Shown one piece after another: positions 46,629 through 56,025 of a DNA stretch of 64,000 nucleotides. This DNA is from Siccirubricoccus deserti (GTDB taxonomy: Bacteria > Pseudomonadota > Alphaproteobacteria > Acetobacterales > Acetobacteraceae), in the NCBI RefSeq assembly GCF_014283215.1, contig NZ_JACOMF010000008.1, forward strand, positions 1-64,000, in the 5' to 3' direction. How positions within the stretch are numbered: the stretch's first letter is position 1; each line of letters begins with the position of its first letter. The notes beneath the pieces are model-generated. The model ran no database searches. It saw only the letters and a program-made list of their open reading frames with translations, and had not been told where the DNA came from. Both the position numbers and the translations under genes were made by a program.

Positions 46629-47588
46629 ATGCGCGGAACCACCGTCAGGAAAGTCGCCACGGTATTCGGAGGCTCCGGCTTCATCGGCCGCTATGTGGTC
46701 CAGCGGCTGGCGCAGCGCGACTACATCGTGCGCGTCGCCGGCCGGCACCCCTCCGCCGCGCGCTTCCTGCAGACCCAGGGCCGGGTCGGCCAGATCGTCC
46801 CACTGGCCGCCGCGGTGACGGATGAGCCGGCGGTGGCCCGCGCCGTCGCCGGCGCCGATCTGGTGGTCAACCTGGTCGGCATCCTGCACGAGCGGCGGCG
46901 CGACGACTTCACCCGAATCCACACCAATGGCGCCGGGCTGGTGGCCCAGCTGGCCGCGGCAGCAGGGATCGAGCGGCTGGTGCATGTCTCGGCGATCGGC
47001 GCCGATCCGGCCAGCCCTTCCGCCTATGGCCGCAGCAAGGGCGAGGGCGAGGCGGCGGTGCGCGCGGCCTTTCCGCAGGCCACCATCCTCCGCCCCTCCA
47101 TCGTCTTCGGTCCGGAAGACCAGTTCTTCAACCGCTTCGCCGGCATGGCCCGGATGCTGCCCTTCATGCCGGTGGTCTCCGGCGCCACCAGGTTCCAGCC
47201 GGTCTATGTCGGCGACGTGGCCGATGCGGTGGCGGCGGCGGCCGAGCACGAGGAGGCGCCGGGCCGCAGCTATGAGCTGTGCGGCCCCCGGGCGGTCAGC
47301 TTCCGCGAGTTGCTGCACTATATCCTGGAGGTCACCGGCCACCGCCGGCCGCTGGTGGACATGCCGGCCGGTCTCGTGCGGCTGCAGGCGCGGCTGTCGG
47401 AATTCCTGCCCAACCCGCCGCTGACCCGAGACCAGCTTTTGATGCTGCAGCGTGACAACATCTGCACGGGCGAGGCGCCGGGGCTGCCGGCGCTCGGGAT
47501 CAGCCCGAAGGCGATGGAGGCGGTGGTGCCGGGCTATCTGCTGCGTTTCCGGCCGGGTGGCGGGCGCCGGCCGCAGCACGCCGGATGA
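46629..47588 (+). CDS. NDUFA9-like NAD(P)-binding protein (complex I assembly-type SDR)
   Basis: This 319-residue atypical short-chain dehydrogenase has the Rossmann motif VFGGSGFIGRYVV (about 12-24), VVNLVGILHERRRDDF, HVSAIGADPASPSAYGRSKGEGE (modified Tyr-x3-Lys) and RPSIVFGPEDQFFNRFAGM, which are typical of the bacterial relatives of the mitochondrial complex I subunit NDUFA9. Function in bacteria is not firmly established; quinone or NADPH binding is expected. The ATG at 46629 gives the family N terminus (MRGTTVRKVATVF). It is single and ends in a good intrinsic terminator that overlaps its stop. Confidence 0.88.
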   Translation: MRGTTVRKVATVFGGSGFIGRYVVQRLAQRDYIVRVAGRHPSAARFLQTQGRVGQIVPLAAAVTDEPAVARAVAGADLVVNLVGILHERRRDDFTRIHTNGAGLVAQLAAAAGIERLVHVSAIGADPASPSAYGRSKGEGEAAVRAAFPQATILRPSIVFGPEDQFFNRFAGMARMLPFMPVVSGATRFQPVYVGDVADAVAAAAEHEEAPGRSYELCGPRAVSFRELLHYILEVTGHRRPLVDMPAGLVRLQARLSEFLPNPPLTRDQLLMLQRDNICTGEAPGLPALGISPKAMEAVVPGYLLRFRPGGGRRPQHAG

Positions 47589-47610
47589 TAGGTCCGATTC
47601 GGCCTTTTTT
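47580..47610 (+). terminator. Intrinsic (Rho-independent) terminator
   Basis: GCCGGAT and ATTCGGC form a 7-bp stem (one G-T pair) with a 10-nt loop, followed at once by CTTTTTT. It begins within the end of the NDUFA9-like gene. This is the best intrinsic terminator in the window and should insulate the glt operon. Confidence 0.8.
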
Positions 47611-47666
47611 ATGCTTGACGTTGCTCTCCTGTCCGGCAGCTTGATGATGGGCGGCTCGAAAAAGGA

Positions 47667-47677
47667 CAGATAATCTG
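47667..47677. promoter_or_regulatory. Palindrome upstream of gltD
   Basis: CAGAT-A-ATCTG, extendable to GGACAGAT/ATCTGCCC with one mismatch, lies 150 bases before gltD in the AT-richer half of the leader. A nearby TTGACG (47615-47620) might be a -35 element. It is a candidate operator for nitrogen-responsive control; the binding factor is unknown. Confidence 0.35.
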
Positions 47678-47826
47678 CCCTAACTGGGAAAAAGGACTCG
47701 CCTTCGGGCTGGCAGGGCTCTAAAGCTGCGCCAAAGCTTCCGGCCGCAGCGGTTGGGTCGTGCCTGGTGTCGTTTCAGCCATGCCTCGGTGCCCACCACG
47801 CGTCGCCGGCATTCCGAGGATCCGAC

Positions 47827-49293
47827 ATGGCCGAGCGCATGCTGCAATTCGTCCGCCTCCGACAGGCCCAGCCGGACAAACGCGACCTGTCGGCGCGGCG
47901 TTCGGACTTCGGCGAGATCTATCGCGAATTCGCCGCCGAGGCGGCGGCCGAACAGTCCAGCCGCTGCAGCCAGTGCGGTGTCCCCTTCTGTTCGGTGCAC
48001 TGCCCGCTGAACAACAACATCCCCGACTGGCTGAAGCTGACCGCCGAGGGCCGTCTCGAGGAAGCCTACGAAGTCTCCTCCGCAACCAACACCTTCCCCG
48101 AGATCTGCGGCCGCATCTGCCCGCAGGACCGGCTGTGCGAAGGCAATTGCGTCATCGAGAAGGGCTTCGAGAGCGTCACCATCGGCGCCGTCGAGAAATA
48201 CATAACGGATACCGCCTGGGAGAAGGGCTGGGTCAGGCCGCCGACCCCGCGCCAGGAACTGCCCTACAGCGTCGGCATCATTGGCGCCGGCCCGGCCGGC
48301 CTCGCGGTGGCCGAACGGCTGCGGCTGCGTGGCTACCAGGTGCATGTCTACGACCGCTATGACCGGGTCGGCGGGCTGATGATCTACGGCATCCCCAACT
48401 TCAAGCTGGAGAAGGACGTCGTGCTGCGCCGCTGGCAGCAGTACGAGGCCGGCGGGATCCAATTCCACCTCAACCTCGCCGTCGGCCGGGACATCTCGCT
48501 CGCGGAGCTGCGGGCGCGGCATGACGCGGTCTTCATCGGCACCGGTGTCTACAAGGCGCGCGATATCGAATGCGTCGGCAGCGGGCTCGACGGCATCGTC
48601 CCCGCGCTCGACTACCTGACCGCTTCCAACCGCGACAACCTCGGCGATGCGGTGCCGGACTTCGCCTCCGGCGCGCTGAATGCGAAGGGCAAGCGGGTGG
48701 TGGTGGTCGGCGGCGGCGACACCGCCATGGATTGCGTGCGCACCGCGGTGCGCCAGGGCGCCACCTCGGTCACCTGCCTCTACCGGCGCGACAAGGCGAA
48801 CATGCCGGGTTCGATGCGGGAGGTGAAGAACGCCGAGGAGGAGGGCGTGGAATTCACCTGGCTGGCGGCGCCCGAGGCGTTCCTCGGCGATGCCGGCTCC
48901 GCCAGAGGGGGCGAAGGCCAGGTCAGCGGCGTGCGCGCGGTGCGGATGCATCTCGGCCTGCCCGATGCGACCGGGCGGCAGCAGGTGGCGCCGATCGCCG
49001 GCAGCCAGTTCACCATTCCCTGCGACCTGGCGATCAAGGCGCTGGGCTTCGACCCGGAAGACCTGCCCCTCGCCTTCGGCGAGCCGGCCCTGCCGGTGAC
49101 GAAATGGGGCACGCTGAAGGTGCACCACCGCACCATGATGACGGAGCTGCCCGGCGTCTTCGCCGGGGGCGACATCGTCCGCGGCGCATCCCTGGTGGTC
49201 TGGGCGATCCGCGACGGCCGGGACGCGGCGGAGCAGATCGATGCCTATGTGAAGGCGAAGGCGAGCCAGGCGCTCGCCACGGCGGCGGAGTGA
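47827..49293 (+). CDS. gltD: Glutamate synthase (NADPH) small subunit
   Basis: GltD passes electrons from NADPH through FAD and two 4Fe-4S clusters to the large subunit for glutamate synthesis. The 488-residue protein has the cluster cysteines C47, C50, C55, C59 and C94, C98, C104, C108, the FAD loop GIIGAGPAGLAVAERL, the NADPH loop VVVGGGDTAMDC and the C-terminal GVFAGGDIVRGASLVVWA. The ATG at 47827 follows CGAGGA and gives the normal MAERMLQF start. It precedes gltB with a 5-base gap, the reverse of the E. coli gltBD order. Confidence 0.96.
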   Translation: MAERMLQFVRLRQAQPDKRDLSARRSDFGEIYREFAAEAAAEQSSRCSQCGVPFCSVHCPLNNNIPDWLKLTAEGRLEEAYEVSSATNTFPEICGRICPQDRLCEGNCVIEKGFESVTIGAVEKYITDTAWEKGWVRPPTPRQELPYSVGIIGAGPAGLAVAERLRLRGYQVHVYDRYDRVGGLMIYGIPNFKLEKDVVLRRWQQYEAGGIQFHLNLAVGRDISLAELRARHDAVFIGTGVYKARDIECVGSGLDGIVPALDYLTASNRDNLGDAVPDFASGALNAKGKRVVVVGGGDTAMDCVRTAVRQGATSVTCLYRRDKANMPGSMREVKNAEEEGVEFTWLAAPEAFLGDAGSARGGEGQVSGVRAVRMHLGLPDATGRQQVAPIAGSQFTIPCDLAIKALGFDPEDLPLAFGEPALPVTKWGTLKVHHRTMMTELPGVFAGGDIVRGASLVVWAIRDGRDAAEQIDAYVKAKASQALATAAE

Positions 49294-49298
49294 CGGTG

Positions 49299-52200
49299 AT
49301 GGACGAGAACGGGCAGGCTTTCGCCGAGGGCTTCCGGGCCAATACCGCGCGCCTCGCGGATGCGCATATCGACCTCACCGAGCATGACGCCTGCGGCGTC
49401 GGCATCGTTGCCGCGCTGGACGGCAAGCCGCGGCGGGAGGTGGTGCAGGCTGGCATCGACGCGCTGAAGGCAGTGTGGCACCGCGGTGCCGTCGACGCCG
49501 ACGGCAAGACCGGCGACGGCGCCGGCATCCATATCGAGATCCCGCAGGATTTCTTCGCCGAGGTGGTGCAGCGCGGCGGCGACCGGCTGCGCCCCGGCCG
49601 CATCGCGGTCGGCATGGTGTTCCTGCCGAAGACCGATTTCGGCGCGCAGGAACGCTGCCGGCAGATCGTCGAGACCGAGATCCTGGGCGCCGGCTATGCC
49701 ATCTATTCCTGGCGCCAGGTGCCGATCAACGTCGAATGCATCGGCGAGAAGGCCAATGCGACCCGGCCCGAGATCGAGCAGATCCTGATCTACGACCCCG
49801 AGCAGCGCGACGAGTCGACGCAGGAGCGTGACCTCTACGTCATCCGCCGGCGGATCGAGAAGCAGGCGATCGCGGCGCAGATCAACGAGCTGTACCTCTG
49901 CTCGCTGTCCTGCCGGTCGCTGATCTACAAGGGCATGTTCCTGGCCGAGAGCCTGACGGAATTCTACCCCGACCTGCTCGACCCGCGCTTCGTCTCGCGC
50001 TTCGCGGTCTACCACCAGCGCTACAGCACCAACACCTTCCCGACCTGGCGGCTGGCCCAGCCGTTCCGGATGATCGCCCATAACGGCGAGATCAACACCG
50101 TGAACGGCAACGCCAATTGGATGAAGAGTCACGAGACCCGGCTCTCACACCCGCTGCTCGACCCCTATCTGGACGACATCAAGCCGGTGATCCAGGCCGG
50201 CGGCTCCGACACCGCGACGCTCGATAACGTCTTCGAGCTGCTGGTGCGCGGCGGCCGCGACGCGCCCATGGCGAAGGCGATGCTGATCCCGGAATCGCTG
50301 AGCAACAACGCCACCATGCCGGAGGCGCACCGCGACCTCTTCCTCTACTGCAATGCGGTGATGGAGCCCTGGGACGGCCCGGCCGCCATTGCCGCCACTG
50401 ATGGCCGCTGGATCATCGCCGGCCTCGACCGCAACGGTCTGCGGCCGCTGCGCTACACCCAGACCGCTAGCGGGCTGCTGATCGTCGGCTCCGAGACCGG
50501 CATGGTGAAGTTGCCGGAGGAGCAGATCGTCGCCAAGGGCCGGGTCGGCCCCGGCCAGTGCATCGCCGTCGACCTGGAGGAGGGCACATTCTACAGCGAC
50601 ACCGCGCTGAAGGACATGCTGTCCGGCCGCAAACCTTTCGGCAAATGGACCGAGCGCACCACCCGCATCGACGGCATCGTCAAGGCCGACAACGCCGAGC
50701 CGGAGCTGTTCCGCGGCGAGGAGCTGCGCCGCCGCCAGCTCTCGGTCGGCTATACGCTTGAGGAGCTGGAGACCATCCTGCATCCGATGGTGGAGGACAG
50801 CGCCGAGGCGGTCGGCAGCATGGGCGACGACACGCCGATCGCCGTGCTTTCAAGCCAGTACCGCGGGCTGCACCATTACTTCCGCCAGACCTTCAGCCAG
50901 GTCACCAACCCGCCGATCGACAGCCTGCGCGAGACGCGGGTGATGACGCTGAAGACCCGTCTCGGCAACCTCGGGAATATCCTCGACGAGGACCCGACGC
51001 AGTGCGACATGCTGATGCTGGACAGCCCGGTGCTGTCCAACGCCGAATTCGCCGCCATGCGCCAGTACATGGGCGCCAGTGCCTGCGAGGTGGATTGCAC
51101 CTTCCTCGTCGCCGACGGCGAGGCCGGCCTGCGCCGCGCCATCGACCGGATCCGGCGCGAGGCGGAGGAAGGCGTGCGCAGCGGCTGCGCCCATGTCGTG
51201 CTGACCGATGAGCAGCAGGGGCCGGAACGCGCCGCCATCCCGATGATCCTCGCGGTCGGCGCCGTGCACACGCATCTGGTGAAGAACTCGCTCCGCACCT
51301 TCACCAGCCTCAATGTCCGCGTCGCCGAATGCGTCGACGTGCACTATTTCGCCGTGCTGATCGGCGCCGGCGCCACCACGGTGAACGCCTATCTGGCGCA
51401 GGAGAGTATCGCCGACCGGCACCGCCGCGGGTTGTTCGGCGACATGCCGCTGAAGGAGTGCGTCACGCACTACAAGAAGGCGGTGGACAAGGGCCTGCTG
51501 AAGGTGATGTCGAAGCTCGGCATCTCGGTGCTGTCGAGCTACCGCGGTGGCATGAATTTCGAGGCCATCGGCCTGTCACGCGCCCTGGTGAACGAGTTCT
51601 TCCCGGGCATGCCGAGCCGCATTTCCGGCATCGGCCTCTCCGGCATCGCCCGCCGCATCCTGGCGCTGCACCGCACCGCCTGGGACGCCGATGTGGTGAC
51701 CCTGCCGGTCGGCGGGCTCTACAAGCTGCGCAAGCGCGGCGAGAATCACGCCTTCGACGGCAGCCTGATCCATACCCTGCAGCGTGCGGTGGAGACCGAC
51801 AGCTACACCACCTTCAAGCGTTATTCGGAAGCGGTGCGGCGGCTGCCGCCGGTCGCGCTGCGCGACCTGCTGGACTTCCGCGCCGATGGCCGCGCGGCGG
51901 TGCCGCTGGAGGAGGTCGAGAGCATCACCGAGATCCGCAAACGCCTGCTGGCGCCCGGCATTTCGCTCGGCGCCCTCAGCCCCGAGGCGCATGAGACGCT
52001 GTCGATCGCGATGAACCGCATCGGCGCCCGCTCCGACAGCGGCGAGGGCGGCGAGGACCCGGCCCGCGCGCGGCCGCGCGCCAATGGCGACAACGCCAAC
52101 AGCGCCATCAAGCAGATCGCCTCCGGCCGCTTCGGCGTGACGGCGGAGTATCTGAACGCCTGCCGCGAGATCGAGATCAAGGTGGCGCAGGGCGCCAAGC

Positions 52201-53828
52201 CCGGCGAGGGCGGGCAGCTGCCCGGCTTCAAGGTGACCGGGCTGATCGCCAAGCTGCGGCACTCGACCCCCGGCGTCACCCTGATCTCGCCGCCGCCGCA
52301 CCACGACATCTACTCGATCGAGGATCTGGCGCAGCTCATCTACGACCTGAAGCAGATCAACCCGGATGCCGCGGTCTGCGTGAAGCTGGTCAGCCGCTCC
52401 GGCATCGGCACCATCGCCGCTGGTGTCGCCAAGGCGAAGGCGGATGCGATCCTCGTCTCCGGTCATTCCGGCGGCACCGGCGCGAGCCCGCAGTCGAGCA
52501 TCAAATACGCCGGCCTGCCGTGGGAGATGGGGCTCTCCGAGACCCATCAGGTGCTGCTGCTGAACCGGCTGCGACACCGGGTGAAGCTGCGCACCGATGG
52601 CGGCATCAAGACCGGCCGCGACGTGGTCATCGCCGCCATGCTCGGCGCCGAGGAGTTCGGCATCGGCACCGCCAGCCTGGTCGCCATGGGCTGCATCATG
52701 GTGCGGCAGTGCCACAGCAACACCTGCCCGGTCGGCGTCTGCACCCAGGACGAGACGCTGCGGCAGAAATTCGCTGGCTCCCCGGAAAAGGTGATCAACC
52801 TGTTCAGCTTCGTGGCGGAGGAGGTGCGGGAGATCCTCGCCTCCCTCGGCTTCCGCAAGCTGACCGACGTGATCGGCCGGACCGAGCTGCTGAAGCAGGT
52901 CAGCCGCGGCTCCGAGGATCTCGACGACCTCGACCTCAACCCGCTGCTGGTCAAGGCGGATGCCGGCCCGCATGCCAGCTACTGCACGCTGGACGGCCGC
53001 AACGAGGTGCCGGAGACGCTGGACGCGGACATGATCCGCGATGCCCAGCCGCTGTTCGAGCGGGGCGAGAAGATGCAACTCGCCTACAACATCCGGAACA
53101 CCCACCGGGCGATCGGCACCAAGATCAGCAGCCGCATCGTGCGGAAATTCGGCATGTCCGGGCTGCAGCCGGGGCATCTGACGGTGCGGCTGCGCGGCAC
53201 CGCGGGCCAATCGCTCGGCGCCTTCGCGGTGCGCGGCCTGAAGCTAGAGGTATTCGGCGACGCCAACGACTATGTCGGCAAGGGGCTGTCCGGCGCCTCC
53301 ATCGTGGTGCGGCCGGCGCCCTCCTCGGCATTGGTCTGGAACGAGAACAGCATCATCGGCAACACCTGCCTCTATGGCGCGACGGCGGGTGAGCTCTTCG
53401 CCGGCGGCCAGGCCGGCGAGCGATTCGCCGTCCGCAACAGCGGCGCGACGGCGGTGGTGGAAGGCTGCGGCGCCAATGGCTGCGAGTACATGACCGGCGG
53501 CACCGTCGTCATCCTCGGCCCGGTCGGAGATAATTTCGGCGCCGGCTTCACCGGCGGCATGGCCTTCCTCTACGACGCCGACGACACCTTCGAGAAGCGG
53601 GTGAACCCCGACACGCTGCTGTGGTCGCGCCTCGCCTCCGCGCATTGGGAGGCGGCGCTGAAGACGCTGATCGCCCGGCACGCCGAGGAGACGGGATCGC
53701 GCCTCGCCGCCCGGCTGCTGAACGACTGGACGGAGGAGCGGACGCGCTTCTGGCACGCGGTGCCGAAGGAATACGCGAAATACCTGGCCGCGCCGATGCG
53801 CGACCCGGTGGCCGTCGCGGCGGAGTAG
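49299..53828 (+). CDS. gltB: Glutamate synthase (NADPH) large subunit
   Basis: GltB makes two glutamates from glutamine and 2-oxoglutarate. The 1509-residue protein has a class II glutaminase domain whose nucleophile is Cys32 (HDACGVG) after a 31-residue propeptide, a central domain, the FMN-binding TIM barrel (VSGHSGGTGASPQSS), the 3Fe-4S cysteines C1132, C1138 and C1143, and the C-terminal GXGXG beta-helix (GYFTGG-like repeats, FTGGMAFLYD). Length is normal. It is translated with gltD. The stop codon TAG is the first part of a REP-like palindrome. Confidence 0.97.
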   Translation: MDENGQAFAEGFRANTARLADAHIDLTEHDACGVGIVAALDGKPRREVVQAGIDALKAVWHRGAVDADGKTGDGAGIHIEIPQDFFAEVVQRGGDRLRPGRIAVGMVFLPKTDFGAQERCRQIVETEILGAGYAIYSWRQVPINVECIGEKANATRPEIEQILIYDPEQRDESTQERDLYVIRRRIEKQAIAAQINELYLCSLSCRSLIYKGMFLAESLTEFYPDLLDPRFVSRFAVYHQRYSTNTFPTWRLAQPFRMIAHNGEINTVNGNANWMKSHETRLSHPLLDPYLDDIKPVIQAGGSDTATLDNVFELLVRGGRDAPMAKAMLIPESLSNNATMPEAHRDLFLYCNAVMEPWDGPAAIAATDGRWIIAGLDRNGLRPLRYTQTASGLLIVGSETGMVKLPEEQIVAKGRVGPGQCIAVDLEEGTFYSDTALKDMLSGRKPFGKWTERTTRIDGIVKADNAEPELFRGEELRRRQLSVGYTLEELETILHPMVEDSAEAVGSMGDDTPIAVLSSQYRGLHHYFRQTFSQVTNPPIDSLRETRVMTLKTRLGNLGNILDEDPTQCDMLMLDSPVLSNAEFAAMRQYMGASACEVDCTFLVADGEAGLRRAIDRIRREAEEGVRSGCAHVVLTDEQQGPERAAIPMILAVGAVHTHLVKNSLRTFTSLNVRVAECVDVHYFAVLIGAGATTVNAYLAQESIADRHRRGLFGDMPLKECVTHYKKAVDKGLLKVMSKLGISVLSSYRGGMNFEAIGLSRALVNEFFPGMPSRISGIGLSGIARRILALHRTAWDADVVTLPVGGLYKLRKRGENHAFDGSLIHTLQRAVETDSYTTFKRYSEAVRRLPPVALRDLLDFRADGRAAVPLEEVESITEIRKRLLAPGISLGALSPEAHETLSIAMNRIGARSDSGEGGEDPARARPRANGDNANSAIKQIASGRFGVTAEYLNACREIEIKVAQGAKPGEGGQLPGFKVTGLIAKLRHSTPGVTLISPPPHHDIYSIEDLAQLIYDLKQINPDAAVCVKLVSRSGIGTIAAGVAKAKADAILVSGHSGGTGASPQSSIKYAGLPWEMGLSETHQVLLLNRLRHRVKLRTDGGIKTGRDVVIAAMLGAEEFGIGTASLVAMGCIMVRQCHSNTCPVGVCTQDETLRQKFAGSPEKVINLFSFVAEEVREILASLGFRKLTDVIGRTELLKQVSRGSEDLDDLDLNPLLVKADAGPHASYCTLDGRNEVPETLDADMIRDAQPLFERGEKMQLAYNIRNTHRAIGTKISSRIVRKFGMSGLQPGHLTVRLRGTAGQSLGAFAVRGLKLEVFGDANDYVGKGLSGASIVVRPAPSSALVWNENSIIGNTCLYGATAGELFAGGQAGERFAVRNSGATAVVEGCGANGCEYMTGGTVVILGPVGDNFGAGFTGGMAFLYDADDTFEKRVNPDTLLWSRLASAHWEAALKTLIARHAEETGSRLAARLLNDWTEERTRFWHAVPKEYAKYLAAPMRDPVAVAAE

Positions 53829-53868
53829 AGCGTGACCGCCTGGGGTTGGAACAACCGAAGGCGGGAAG
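53826..53868. repeat. REP-like imperfect palindrome after gltB
   Basis: Starting at the gltB stop, TAGAGCG is followed by CGCCT/AGGCG and GGTTG/CAACC stems (53837-53863) split by two mismatched pairs, with loop GAA. The order of motifs copies the palindrome at 30285-30333. It may act as a terminator or mRNA-stabilising element. Confidence 0.4.
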
Positions 53869-53977
53869 CGCACGGCCTGGCACCAGGGACCGGGTTGGCG
53901 CGCGGGGAAGGCGAATAACCTCCTCCGCTGCGCCGCAACAGCTTCTCCACGGATCGCACCGGTGGCATAAGCCGCCG

Positions 53978-54646
53978 GTGCGCATCCTTCATCACCTGCC
54001 GCTGTCGCCCTATGCCCGCAAGGTCCGCCTCGCATTGGCGGAGAAGCGGATTCCCTTCGAATTGCGGGTCGAGCGGGTCTGGGACCGCCGCCCGGAATTC
54101 CTCGACATGAACCCGGCCTGCACCGTGCCGGTGCTGATCGAGGAGACCGGCCTGGCGATCGCCGACAGCTACGCCATCTGCGAGTACCTCGACGAGGCCT
54201 ATCCGGACATCACGCTGTTCGGCCGGACCCTGGCGGAACGCGCCGAGGTGCGGCGGCTGGTGTCCTGGTTCGACGACAAATTCAACACCGAGGTCACCCG
54301 CAACCTCTACTACGAGAAGCAGATGAAGCGGCTGCTCGGCCGCGGCAATCCGGATTCCGGGGTAATCCGCGCCGGTTACGCCAACCTCCGGCCGCATCTG
54401 GAATACCTTGGCTGGCTGGCGGAAACCCGCGCCTGGCTGGCCGGGCCGCAGGTGAGCCTCGCGGATTTCGCCGCCGCGGCGCATCTCTCGGCGCTCGACT
54501 ACATCGGCGACGTGGATTGGAGCACCAATGAATCGGCGAAGGAGTGGTATGCGCGGATGAAGTCCCGCCCCGCCTTCCGCCCTCTGCTGGCCGACCGGGT
54601 CAGCGGCGTGACGCCGCCGCCGCATTACGCCGATCCGGATTTCTGA
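53978..54646 (+). CDS. Glutathione S-transferase family protein
   Basis: This 222-residue protein has the GST layout: an N-terminal thioredoxin-like domain (about 1-78; HHLPLSPYARKVRLALAEK, NPACTVPVLIEETGLAIADS with the cis-Pro and glutathione-binding Glu/Ser-type loop) and a C-terminal helical domain (about 90-215; VSLADFAAAAHLSAL). The start is GTG at 53978 (VRILHHLPLS); a longer reading would cross the gltB end. Substrate unknown. It follows gltB by 149 bases in the same direction. Confidence 0.9.
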   Translation: MRILHHLPLSPYARKVRLALAEKRIPFELRVERVWDRRPEFLDMNPACTVPVLIEETGLAIADSYAICEYLDEAYPDITLFGRTLAERAEVRRLVSWFDDKFNTEVTRNLYYEKQMKRLLGRGNPDSGVIRAGYANLRPHLEYLGWLAETRAWLAGPQVSLADFAAAAHLSALDYIGDVDWSTNESAKEWYARMKSRPAFRPLLADRVSGVTPPPHYADPDF

Positions 54647-54987
54647 CGCTCGCCCGCCGCAGCGCCGGCGCCATCAGCCCGCGGCGCCACCACTGGCAAG
54701 TTGTCGCCTGGCGGGACGCCGGGCTCGGCACCGTGATCATCACCGCGACGCCAGCGTCCGCATGCCGCGCCACAACACCAGCGCGCTTGCCGGCACCCGG
54801 AAGCGCAGCGGCCAGCCCGGACTGGCGCATCGCTGCCGAGGCGGACGGTGGCACCGGGTTCTCGCAGGCGGGCTGATCGCCACCATGGCGCATCGTCGTC
54901 AGTGCCGGCCGCGCCGGAGCACGGACATTGCCGATATCTGACGCCGTGATAGCAATGCCGCTACCCACTGATCCCCGGAGTGCATTG
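54647..54987. other. 341-bp intergenic region, no gene supported
   Basis: Small open frames on both strands lack family resemblance and have no plausible ribosome binding site. GGAG at 54977-54980 serves the next gene. No strong promoter or terminator was seen. Confidence 0.4.
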
Positions 54988-55947
54988 ATGGCTTTCTCGC
55001 GTCGTGTCGCATTGGCCGCCCCGGCCCTGCTGCTGCCCAGCCTGGCCAGGGCACAGGGCTGGCCGGACCGGCCGATCCGCCTGGTTGTCGCCTTCCCCGC
55101 CGGCAGCGTCACCGACACGCTGATGCGCCATTTGGCGGAACCGCTGGGGCGTGAGCTCGGCCAGCCGGTGATCGTCGACAACCGCCCCGGCGGCAATGGC
55201 GTGGTCGGCACCGAGAGCGCCGCCCGCAGCCCGGCGGATGGCCATACCTGGTGCGTGGTGAGCGTCACCAATGGTGCGCTGAACACCTATACCGTGCCGC
55301 GGCTGCCCTATGACCCGCTCAAGGATTTCACCCCGATCGGCTTCATCGCCGAAACCGCCTACATCCTGGTGGTGCCGGCCGCCTCGCCGGCGAAGGACCT
55401 GGCCGGGCTGATCGCGCTGGCGAAACAGCGACCGGGCCAGCTGACCTACAGCCACGGCAATTCGAGCGCGCTGATCGCCTCGGCGACCCTGGCGCGGATG
55501 GGTGGGGTGGAAATGACCGCGGTGCCCTATCGCGGCGGGCCGGAAGCGCTGACCGATGTCATTGCCGGGCGAATCGACAGCACCTGGACGGATTTCCCCG
55601 CCGGCATGCCGCAGATCCGCGAGGGCAAGGTGCGGGCGCTGGCGGTAACCCTGCCGCAGCGCTTCCCGCTGGCACCGGAGATCCCCTCGGCGGCGGAGAC
55701 GCTGCCAGGCTATGGCTTCACCTTCTGGTTCGGCATGTCGGCCCCTGCCGGCACCCCGGCGCCGGTGGTGGCGCGGGCGAATGCGGCGATGAACAAGGTT
55801 CTGGCCTCGCCGGAATTTGCCGACCGCGTCGCCCGCCTCGGCTATGTGCCGCGGCCGACCGAGCCGGAGTGGTTCCGGAGCTTCCTGCGCGACCAGATCA
55901 AGGAGCTGACGCAGCGGGCGAAGGAGGCAGGGATCGAGCCGGGCTAA
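54988..55947 (+). CDS. Tripartite tricarboxylate transporter (Bug/TctC) substrate-binding protein
   Basis: This 319-residue periplasmic protein belongs to the Bug family that binds carboxylates. The Tat- or Sec-type signal MAFSRRVALAAPALLLPSLARA is followed by the family start WPDRPIRLVVAFPAGSVTD, then VDNRPGGNGVVGTESAARS, VPYRGGPEALTDVIAGRID and the C-terminal LGYVPRPTEPEWF. No TctA/TctB membrane genes adjoin it, so it is an orphan receptor. The second member in this window (60243-61232) is a paralogue. GGAG lies 7 bases before the ATG. Confidence 0.92.
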   Translation: MAFSRRVALAAPALLLPSLARAQGWPDRPIRLVVAFPAGSVTDTLMRHLAEPLGRELGQPVIVDNRPGGNGVVGTESAARSPADGHTWCVVSVTNGALNTYTVPRLPYDPLKDFTPIGFIAETAYILVVPAASPAKDLAGLIALAKQRPGQLTYSHGNSSALIASATLARMGGVEMTAVPYRGGPEALTDVIAGRIDSTWTDFPAGMPQIREGKVRALAVTLPQRFPLAPEIPSAAETLPGYGFTFWFGMSAPAGTPAPVVARANAAMNKVLASPEFADRVARLGYVPRPTEPEWFRSFLRDQIKELTQRAKEAGIEPG

Positions 55948-55980
55948 CGCGGCCCCCTGCCCTTTCGCCTCCTCGATCCA

Positions 55981-55996
55981 GCCGCGCCTGCGCGGC
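55981..55996. terminator. Short hairpin between convergent genes
   Basis: GCCGCG and CGCGGC surround CCTG, in the 78-base gap between the Bug-type gene (+) and the LivK-type gene (-). No T-run on the plus strand; weak candidate. Confidence 0.3.
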
Positions 55997-56025
55997 CCCT
56001 ATCACCGGCTGCTGGCGATGCTGTT

